A DNA stretch of 64,000 nt, taken from NCBI GenBank assembly GCA_046155895.1, contig JBJXFB010000156.1:1-64000 (forward strand), in the 5' to 3' direction. This document shows positions 16,725-23,367 of this stretch, piece by piece. How positions within the stretch are numbered: the stretch's first letter is position 1; each line of letters begins with the position of its first letter. This stretch comes from DASYPQ01 sp046155895 (lineage in GTDB: Bacteria > Planctomycetota > UBA1135 > GCA-002686595). Both the position numbers and the translations under genes were made by a program. A model generated the notes under the pieces. It had not been told where the DNA came from. It made no database searches and was given only the letters and a program-made list of their open reading frames with translations.

Positions 16725-16975
16725 CGCGGCTGGATCCGAAACGGCCTTGGGTCCCACCGAGGGCCAGGGCGCGGAAACGGATCGAGGAGAGGATCGAGAG
16801 GAGACGAGGGGGCTAGCCGCAAAGTCTACCTGAACCCTTCCAGGCCGTGGCGCGGGCCTACTCGATCTCGGGGCATTCCCCCCCGCAGGCCTCATGGAAG
16901 GCCGGTCAGCAGTTCGCGAGCAGCGCGAGCACCTGTTCCTGCACATCCTCGACGGTGGACCCAGACGGGCGGCCC
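16725..16975 (+). mobile_element. Remnant of the 3' end of an IS91-family element (copy A)
   Basis: About 250 bases match 27070-27319, which contains the last part of an IS91-type transposase gene and its downstream end. Shared blocks include CGCGGCTGGATCCGAAACGG, GAGAGGAGACGAGGGGGCT and GACGGGCGGCCC (with ACGGGCGGCCC at the second copy). Only the terminal part remains here. Together with the N-terminal fragment at 17138, it marks the left edge of a rearranged IS91 region upstream of the radical SAM gene. Confidence 0.7.
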
Positions 16976-17009
16976 CGTCGATCGAGGCCCTGATTCCGTC
17001 CGATCCCGG

Positions 17010-17111
17010 ACGGGCCCGTCGGCGGCGCCACGGTCTTTCCCGCGCGGCCCGCAGCCGCGGACGGGCCAGTCGCCGGCGCCGCAGTCTCCCTCGCGCGGCC
17101 TGCAACCGCGC
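17010..17111. repeat. Two imperfect 51-bp tandem units
   Basis: Two adjacent units, 17010-17060 and 17061-17111, share the pattern ACGGGCC.GTCG.CGGCGCC, then C.GTCT..C.CGCGCGGCC and GCA.CCGCG. They lie between the IS91 3'-end remnant and the transposase N-terminal fragment, in a very GC-rich stretch with self-complementary GGCGCC and GCGCGC cores. They may be part of the element's terminal or replication-initiation structure, or simple duplication. Confidence 0.6.
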
Positions 17112-17137
17112 GCCGTCCGGCCGGTCTGCACCCTGGG

Positions 17138-17493
17138 ATGGACTCAGGGAAAGGAGGGACGGGCCACGCGCGCCAGCGCCGTGAGCCCGAAGGAAGCGTC
17201 CTCTACCGCGTCCTGCGCGAGCACCTCACGACCTTCTTCGCGGATGCCGACGAAGGCTTAGGCTCCGGGCTCCCGCGCTTCGTCCAGCGCGAGGTCCGTC
17301 GCTACCTCGACTGCGGCATCCTGGCTTGCGGCTTCGCGCGCGTGCACTGCTCGAACTGCAACAAGGACGAGCTCGTGGCCTTCTCCTGCAAGGGCCGTGG
17401 CTTCTGCCCGTCGTACCGGGCGATGGGCCGCGAAAAGACCTCCGCGAACGCTCGTGAACCACGGCCCCACGGCCTTCCGGTCCGCCAGAGCCA
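17138..17493 (+). pseudogene. IS91-family transposase, N-terminal fragment
   Basis: The translation begins MDSGKGGTGHARQRREPEGS and continues with VLYRVLREHLTTFFA, RFVQREVRRYLDCGILACGF and CSNCNKDELVAFSCKGRGFC. This is the zinc-binding N-terminal domain of IS91/IS801-type rolling-circle transposases. After FCPS the family reading needs a frameshift: LVNHGP and PVRQ occur in different frames. It then stops matching at about 17493. The matching C-terminal part lies 9 kb away at 26456, so the gene is broken. Confidence 0.8.
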
Positions 17494-17641
17494 CGACGGC
17501 GCCGCTCAGGGCGGGCGCCGGTTGATACGAAAACCTCCGACGGTCGTAGGCTGCCCTCAAAGTCATCCGTTTGGAATTCCTATCCTCTCACGGATCCTGA
17601 CGGGGCCGGACGCCTCGGCGGACGCCCGCGACGTGCCTGTG

Positions 17642-18025
17642 ATGCGGTTGCGCGTCGCCGACGCGGAGGAGACCGCCTACGCGTCGTTGCTGCGCGAGCT
17701 GCCGCCCGCCACGCCCGAGGAATTCCTTGCGCTCGTGTCGGAGGAAGCGCAGATCGATCTCACCGTGGCGCTCGGGACCGCCGTGCGGATCCCGCCGAGG
17801 GAGCGCGAACGGACGCTCGACCTGATCGCGCCGCAGATCGAGATCCTGTCCGAGGACGCGATCCGCGCGCTCGTCCCTTCGCTGCGCTGGATCGCGGTGA
17901 CGTCCGAGCCCGGCGGCGGGCCGCCCGCGTGGCGCGGGTGGTTCCTCGAGCGCGAGCGGAAGAAGGCGGGGGAGAGGCCGAAGCTGCTGCTGCTGCGGAC
18001 GGCGCCGCGGCGCGCGGCTCCGTAG
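17642..18025 (+). CDS. Hypothetical protein
   Basis: A possible 127-residue protein starting at ATG 17642 (MRLRVADAEETAYASLLREL). It is helical, acidic in the middle and ends in a basic tail (RERKKAGERPKLLLLRTAPRR). I do not recognise a family. The reading stays open upstream into IS91 debris, so the true start is uncertain. It ends at 18025, directly against the stop of the convergent sigma factor gene. The third-position GC bias favours coding, but this could still be a chance frame. Confidence 0.45.
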   Translation: MRLRVADAEETAYASLLRELPPATPEEFLALVSEEAQIDLTVALGTAVRIPPRERERTLDLIAPQIEILSEDAIRALVPSLRWIAVTSEPGGGPPAWRGWFLERERKKAGERPKLLLLRTAPRRAAP

Positions 18026-18658
18026 TCAGGACACCCCGCGCGCCCGCAGCTGCAGGCACAGCTCCAGCGTCGCCTTGGCGTGCGCGGCGCGTGCGGCCTG
18101 CTCGTTCGAGTACCCGAACTCCTCCGCGATCGCCGGCCACGTCGCGCCGAGGTAGTTGCGCTGGACGACGATCTCCCGCTGCCGTTGATCGAGGCCGGCG
18201 ACGCAGTCGTCGAGGATCCCGTTCTCTTCGCCCCGGGCCGCGAGGTCTTCGGGCCGGAGATCGGGCGATGAGGGGAGCGGGTCGAATCGCTTCGACTCGA
18301 CGCCCGACCGCGAATCGTCTAGCGCCACCGCGCGCGCCGGATCGCGCTTCTGCGCGATGCGCAGCTTGGCCGCGTCACGGATGCGGTTCTCGGCCAGGCG
18401 CGAGAGCCAGTCGAGGAAGCGCGCCTCGTCGCGGACCTCGAACCGGTCGAAGCTCGCCAGCGCCTGGGCGAAGGTCTCCTGGACGATGTCGCCGGACTCC
18501 AGGAACTCCCGCAGGGGCTCGCCGAGCCGCACGCGGACGACGCCGCGCACCCGCGTGTAGTACCGCTCGAAGAGGCGGCCGAGGGCGTCCCGGTCCCCGC
18601 GCTGCGCCCGGCGGACGAGCTCGATCGACTCGCTGACGTCGACGCACTCCTCGGCCAT
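18026..18658 (-). CDS. ECF-type RNA polymerase sigma factor
   Basis: A 210-residue sigma-70 family protein with two domains. The region 2-like segment is IELVRRAQRGDRDALGRLFE through DIVQETFAQALASFDRF and FLDWLSRLAENRIRD. The region 4-like segment is LDQRQREIVVQRNYLGATW followed by the HTH PAIAEEFGYSNEQAARAAHAK. The long linker and the ILDDCVAGLDQRQREIV motif are like planctomycete ECF groups that occur beside Ser/Thr kinases. A TPR kinase lies at 23351, with two exported proteins between them. It starts at ATG 18658, divergent from the PxKF protein gene, with a 132-base shared upstream region. Confidence 0.88.
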   Translation of the reverse strand: MAEECVDVSESIELVRRAQRGDRDALGRLFERYYTRVRGVVRVRLGEPLREFLESGDIVQETFAQALASFDRFEVRDEARFLDWLSRLAENRIRDAAKLRIAQKRDPARAVALDDSRSGVESKRFDPLPSSPDLRPEDLAARGEENGILDDCVAGLDQRQREIVVQRNYLGATWPAIAEEFGYSNEQAARAAHAKATLELCLQLRARGVS

Positions 18659-18689
18659 GTCCCCATGGTAGTCGAAGTCCCGGGGCCGA

Positions 18690-18706
18690 ACGGACTTGCA
18701 GTCCGT
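18690..18706. promoter_or_regulatory. Perfect 7-bp inverted repeat between sigma factor and PxKF gene
   Basis: ACGGACT-TGC-AGTCCGT is a perfect inverted repeat in the 132-base divergent space between the sigma factor start (18658) and the exported protein start (18791). It could be an operator or part of an mRNA leader. It is not followed by a T-run, so it is unlikely to be a terminator. Confidence 0.3.
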
Positions 18707-18790
18707 CGAGCGCGTGGAAGCGAGAAATCTCCGCGGGTGGGACGGGGCTTTTCTCTGCCTGGAGTGGATTCCCCCAGGAGACCCCCACTC

Positions 18791-20875
18791 ATGAAGCGCC
18801 TGACGTTCGCCCTCTCGTTCTTCCTCCTCGCCCCGGCGCTCTCCCGAGCTCAGGGGACCCTGCAGACCTTCACAGACCAGATCGCCTTCGTGACGACGAC
18901 CGGCGCGACGCTCGCGAGCGGGCCCTTGCCGAACCTCGGGTTCATCCCGTCCGGGCTGGTCGGCCTCGGCTCGATCCACGTCTTCGCGCCGGATTCGTCG
19001 GGAGCCCTCTTCGTCGGAACCGGCAACGCGCCCTCGCTCGGGACCGACCTGTACGGGCCGTTGCCGGGCAACGACATGGCGTTCGGCCTCGAGGACTTCA
19101 CGGTCTACGTCGACACGCCGATCCACGCGCTCGGCTTCGAGATGGTCGAGCCGAACGCCACGATGCCGGAGTTCGGCGGCGCGCCGGTGAACTCGGTGTT
19201 CGAGGTGTCGCTGTACGACGGCGAGACCCTGATCGGCTCGTTCCTGTTCGACGCCCCGGACGACCAGCTGGCGTTCGTCGGGGTGTGGAGCCACGAGGCC
19301 TTCACGGACGCGAGGATCGTCGACACCACCGGCAACACCGACGACGAGTACTTCGGCCGGTTCTGGACGGGCACCACGCCGGCGCCGCAGGCCGTGTTCT
19401 CCGCGCGGGTCTCGACGGGCGTCTCTGTGCCGGGCGCGAGCGGCACGTTCACCTCGTTCCCCGGGAGCCCGGCGCAGGCCGCGGGGCGCACCGCGTTCCT
19501 CGGGCTCGGCAGCGCGGGGAGCTTCGGGATCTATTCGATCCCGCCCAACCCCATCATTCCGCCCAACCCCATCCAGCCGATCGCGACTCTCGCGACGACG
19601 ATCCCCGGCGGCACGGGGACGTTCACCGGATTCACCGAGATCGCACTGGGCGCGTTCATCGGCACCGGCACCGACCAAGCGGGCGTGTACCTCTTCGACG
19701 AAGCCATCCCCGGCAATCCCGTCCGGCCGGTCGCGAGCCTCACGACGGCGATTCCCGGCGGCACGGGGACGTTCACCGGCTTCACCGAGCTCGCGCTGGG
19801 CGCCTTCATCGGCACCGGCGGCGGCCAAGAGGGCGTGTACCTCTTCGACACCACGATCCCGCCGAACCCGGTCATTCCCCCGAACCCCGTCCAGCCCGTC
19901 GCCAACATCTCGACGGCGATCCCCGGCGGCACGGGCACGTTCACCGGCTTCACTCAGCTTGCGCTGGGCGCCTTCATCGGCACCGGCAGCGGCCAAGAGG
20001 GCGTGTATCTCTTCGACACCGCGATCCCGCCCAACCCGGTCATTCCTCCGAACCCCGTCCAGCCGATCGCCAACCTGACGACGGCGATCCCCGGGGGCAC
20101 GGGGACGTTCACCGGCTTCACCGAGCTCGCGCTGGGCGCGTTCATCGGCACCGGCACCGACCAGGCGGGCGTGTACGCCTTCGACACCGCGATCCCGCCC
20201 AACCCGATCATCCCTCCCAACCCGATCCTGCCGATCGCCGACTTCGCGACGCCGATCCCGGGCGGCATCGGGAGCTTCACGGGCTTCACGAGCGTGAGCA
20301 GGAGCGGCGCGCACACGGCGTTCCTAGGGCTCGGCAGCGACGGCCAGGCGGGCATCTACCTCGCCAGCGCGATCACGAAGGTCATCGCGGTCGGCGACCT
20401 CCTCGAATCGAAGACGGTCACCGGTCTGCGGCTCGGCCGCGACGGCTTGAACGGCGACGAGCTCGCGTTCACCGCCGAGTTCTCCGACGGCTCCGAAGGC
20501 GTCTTCGTCGTCCGGACGACGGGAGCCCACGACTTCGAAGGCTTCTTCGCGCCGGTCGACAACCTGCCGGTCGTCAACATGGTCAAGGCGGGACAGGCCA
20601 TTCCGGTCCAGTTCACCCTGCACGGCGACCAGGGGCTCGCGATCTTCTCCGAAGGCTACCCGCTCTCCCAGGCGATCGACTGCGACAACGGCGCGCCGAT
20701 CGACGGCATCGAGACGACCGTCAATGCCGGAGCGAGCAGCCTCGCGTACGACGCGACGACCGACCAGTACACGTACGTGTGGAAGACCCAGCGGACCTGG
20801 GCGAGCACGTGCCGGCGTCTCGTCCTCCAGCTGGACGACGGCACGACGCACGAAGCGCACTTCTCGTTCCGGTGA
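18791..20875 (+). CDS. Exported repeat protein with C-terminal PxKF-type domain
   Basis: A 694-residue secreted protein. The signal peptide is MKRLTFALSFFLLAPALSRA, with cleavage before QGT. The N-terminal part (about 25-250) is beta-rich. From about residue 265 to 500 there are five copies of a 50-56-residue unit with IPGGTGTFTGFTELALGAF, then GVYLFDT and Pro-Asn-rich links (IPPNPVIPPNPVQP). The C-terminal 110 residues match the PxKF-type domain: GFFAPVDNLPVVNMVKAG, IPVQFTLHGDQGL and the closing TYVWKTQRTWASTC. A ribosome site AGGAGACC precedes the ATG. The next gene shares this leader. It is probably a surface or extracellular protein. Confidence 0.85.
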   Translation: MKRLTFALSFFLLAPALSRAQGTLQTFTDQIAFVTTTGATLASGPLPNLGFIPSGLVGLGSIHVFAPDSSGALFVGTGNAPSLGTDLYGPLPGNDMAFGLEDFTVYVDTPIHALGFEMVEPNATMPEFGGAPVNSVFEVSLYDGETLIGSFLFDAPDDQLAFVGVWSHEAFTDARIVDTTGNTDDEYFGRFWTGTTPAPQAVFSARVSTGVSVPGASGTFTSFPGSPAQAAGRTAFLGLGSAGSFGIYSIPPNPIIPPNPIQPIATLATTIPGGTGTFTGFTEIALGAFIGTGTDQAGVYLFDEAIPGNPVRPVASLTTAIPGGTGTFTGFTELALGAFIGTGGGQEGVYLFDTTIPPNPVIPPNPVQPVANISTAIPGGTGTFTGFTQLALGAFIGTGSGQEGVYLFDTAIPPNPVIPPNPVQPIANLTTAIPGGTGTFTGFTELALGAFIGTGTDQAGVYAFDTAIPPNPIIPPNPILPIADFATPIPGGIGSFTGFTSVSRSGAHTAFLGLGSDGQAGIYLASAITKVIAVGDLLESKTVTGLRLGRDGLNGDELAFTAEFSDGSEGVFVVRTTGAHDFEGFFAPVDNLPVVNMVKAGQAIPVQFTLHGDQGLAIFSEGYPLSQAIDCDNGAPIDGIETTVNAGASSLAYDATTDQYTYVWKTQRTWASTCRRLVLQLDDGTTHEAHFSFR
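19601..20290 (+). repeat. Five internal repeats of the PxKF-type protein
   Basis: The sequence ATCCCCGGCGGCACGGGGAC or a close variant begins near 19601, 19750, 19919, 20087 and 20252, giving units of about 150-168 bases. The middle copies are nearly identical at the DNA level, which points to recent duplication or gene conversion. Each unit encodes a beta-strand-rich module plus a proline-asparagine link. Confidence 0.85.
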
Positions 20876-20910
20876 CCGTGACGACCTGGATTCCCCAAGG
20901 AGACCTTCCC

Positions 20911-23367
20911 TTGCGACTGCTTCCCATCCACATGCTCCTGCTCGCCGGCCTGACGAGCCCGGTCTTCTCCCAGACGACCGAGGACGTGAAGACCCCCGCT
21001 CCGCCGGCGCCGCTGAAGACGGACGCGGTGACGTTCGATCGGCGAGCCTCCTCCGCTCCGCGGCCCAAGCCCGATCCCGAAATGGAGCAGGTGCCGTCGG
21101 CGTTCGGCCGGAGCCGGCGCCCGGTCGAGATGCGTCAGGTTGCGTTCGACGAGCCGGGTGACGGCGCGCTGTGGGCGCGCGGAACCAGCTACAAGCTCCG
21201 CTTCGACTCCAGCGGCGCGACCTACATGCCCCGGTTCGGCCCGCGCGCCGAGCGGAACCTGCCGGTCTCGTTCCGGCTCGCGGACGCGACGGCGGGAGGG
21301 GAGACGGTTCTCCTCGACGCATCCGCCCCGCCCTCGCGTCAGGGCGATTCGGTCGCCTTCGACCGCGGAGCGATCGTCGAACGCTACGACCTCGGTCTCG
21401 AGAACGTCGAGCAGCTCTTCGTCGTCGATGCGCCTCTCCCGTCCGGGGAACTCGTCCTGCACATCGCCGTCGAGAGCGAGCTCGATGCGACCGCGTCGGC
21501 CGCGGGCCTCGAGTTCCGCGGCGCGCCCGGCTTCGTCCGCTACGGTCGCGCGACCGCGATCGACGCGACCGGCGCGAGCTTCCCCGCCCCGACGTCGCTG
21601 GTGGACGGCGGCATCGAGATCCGCGTCCCCGAAGCCTTCCTGGCGACCGCGCGCTTCCCCCTGGTCGTCGACCCGGTCATCACCACGTTCCCGGTCGAGG
21701 ACACCTTCGAGAACACCTATCAGCCCGACGTGGCCTTCAACGCCACCTCGAACCAGTACGCCGTCGTGTTCGAGATCCCGTTCAGCGGTCCCGACCCGGA
21801 CGTCTACGTCGAGATCTGGAACACGGGCGGCTTCTTCCTCTACGCGCAGTGGATCGACTCGTCGTTCACGAGCTGGGCCAAGCCGCGCGTCGCGAGCCTG
21901 CCCCTGCACGACCAGTTCCTCGTCGTCGCCGAGGTGGGCACGGCCGGCTCCCGCACGATCTGGGGCCGCACGGTCACGTCCGCGGGCTTCAACTTCGGTC
22001 CGCAGTTCCAGATCAGCGGCACCGAGTCCGGCGAGAAGCTCAATCCCGACGTCGGCGGCGACCCCCATCCCGCCGGCCCGGTCTACTACAACGTGGTGTG
22101 GGAGCGCGTCTGGAGCGCGACGGATCACGACATCCACGCGCGCCTCGTCACCCCTTCGAGCACGCTCCTGACGGGGGGCACGATCCTGCTCGACAACACG
22201 AGCTTCACGCTCGACGCGTTGCCTGCGATCTCCCAGTCGAACGGAGGATCGGACTGGAGCATCGTCTGGCAGCGCGAAGTCAGCGTCAGCGACCACGACA
22301 TCCACGGCGGGCGAATCCGCTGGAACGGCCAGATCTCGAACGTGCCGTTCACGATCGCGTCGACGATCTTCGACGAGACCGCGCCGTCCGTCTCGTCTCC
22401 GCTCGCGGACGGGCAGTACCTGGTGGCGAACCTCCACCTCTACCTCACGTTCCCGCCTCCCAACCACCGCGCCGTGTACGGTCGCCTGATGAGCGGGTCG
22501 ACGGTGCTCCACGCCCTGGACCTGAACGACGCCGAGTCCCTCTACACGTCGACCCCCAACGCCCAGGATCACGCCAACATCGCCGTGGAATCGGACGGAA
22601 GCTCCTTCGTGGTCGCCTACTCGGAGCAGTACCAGACCAGCTCGACGGACTACGACATCTACGTGTCGACGTTCCGGCCGGTCGGCAACCGGCTCTTCGT
22701 GTCCGAGGTGCACCAGAACATGGCCTTCTCGTCGAGCCGCGAGGACCATCCTCGGCTCACATCGACCGCCTCGGGCGCGGGGGTGGCGGGCCGGTTCTTC
22801 GCGGTCTGGGACGACGCCGTGGGGGGAAGCCAGGCCAACAACACCGAAGGCGCGCTGTACGACCGCGGAGAGTTTGCGAACTTCTGCCACCCCACCTACG
22901 ACGGCGTGATCGCCTGCCCGTGCGCGAACCCGGGCGTCGCGCAGATCCGCGGCTGCAACAACTCCGCGTCGACCGGCGGCTCGTACTTCACGGGGACCGG
23001 CGCCGCCTCGCTCGCGGGGGACACGCTGCACCTCACCGCGACCGGCCTGCGGCCGACCGCGACGGGGATCCTGCTGCAGGGCACGACGTTCAGCGCGACC
23101 GGCATCGTGTTCGGCCAGGGCGTTCGGTGCGTCGCGGGGTCGCTGAAGCGGCTCTACGTGAAGAGCGCCGTGGCGGGGACGATCGCCGTCCCGCAACCGG
23201 CGGATCTCACGGTCTCCGCGGCCTCCGCCGCGAAGGGCGACCCGCTCTCGGCGTCGGCCTCGCGCTACTACCTGCTCTACTACCGCGACCCGATCCTGCT
23301 CGGCGGCTGCCCGGCCACGAGCAACTTCAACGCGACGACCAGCGGGGCGGTCACTTGGAGGCCGTGA
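20911..23367 (+). CDS. Exported protein with planctomycete-type Cys-rich C-terminal domain
   Basis: An 818-residue secreted protein. The start is TTG 20911, chosen because AAGGAGACC lies just upstream and the result is a proper signal peptide (MRLLPIHMLLLAGLTSPVFS). The middle is beta-rich with repeated propeller-like segments. Two stretches hold the paired phrase SATDHDIHARLV and SVSDHDIHGGRI. The last 165 residues carry the pattern CPCANPG..QIRGCNNS, GTGAASLAGDTLHLTATGL, LLQGTTFSATGIVFGQGVRC and YYRDPILLGGCPATSNFN. In my recollection this domain occurs at the ends of many planctomycete exported proteins. The gene follows the PxKF gene by 35 bases with a matching leader. The 3' end overlaps the kinase gene by 17 bases. 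Confidence 0.82.
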   Translation: MRLLPIHMLLLAGLTSPVFSQTTEDVKTPAPPAPLKTDAVTFDRRASSAPRPKPDPEMEQVPSAFGRSRRPVEMRQVAFDEPGDGALWARGTSYKLRFDSSGATYMPRFGPRAERNLPVSFRLADATAGGETVLLDASAPPSRQGDSVAFDRGAIVERYDLGLENVEQLFVVDAPLPSGELVLHIAVESELDATASAAGLEFRGAPGFVRYGRATAIDATGASFPAPTSLVDGGIEIRVPEAFLATARFPLVVDPVITTFPVEDTFENTYQPDVAFNATSNQYAVVFEIPFSGPDPDVYVEIWNTGGFFLYAQWIDSSFTSWAKPRVASLPLHDQFLVVAEVGTAGSRTIWGRTVTSAGFNFGPQFQISGTESGEKLNPDVGGDPHPAGPVYYNVVWERVWSATDHDIHARLVTPSSTLLTGGTILLDNTSFTLDALPAISQSNGGSDWSIVWQREVSVSDHDIHGGRIRWNGQISNVPFTIASTIFDETAPSVSSPLADGQYLVANLHLYLTFPPPNHRAVYGRLMSGSTVLHALDLNDAESLYTSTPNAQDHANIAVESDGSSFVVAYSEQYQTSSTDYDIYVSTFRPVGNRLFVSEVHQNMAFSSSREDHPRLTSTASGAGVAGRFFAVWDDAVGGSQANNTEGALYDRGEFANFCHPTYDGVIACPCANPGVAQIRGCNNSASTGGSYFTGTGAASLAGDTLHLTATGLRPTATGILLQGTTFSATGIVFGQGVRCVAGSLKRLYVKSAVAGTIAVPQPADLTVSAASAAKGDPLSASASRYYLLYYRDPILLGGCPATSNFNATTSGAVTWRP

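Noticed and set aside
14830..16833. A 667-residue plus-strand frame opposite the radical SAM gene
   Set aside because: The translation is a repetitive Arg/Leu/Val/Asp/Glu run typical of the antisense of GC-rich genes; the minus strand has a clear radical SAM protein.
18690..18706. Hairpin ACGGACT-TGC-AGTCCGT as a tRNA anticodon arm
   Set aside because: No D-arm, T-arm or acceptor pairing is present around it; kept only as a possible regulatory inverted repeat.
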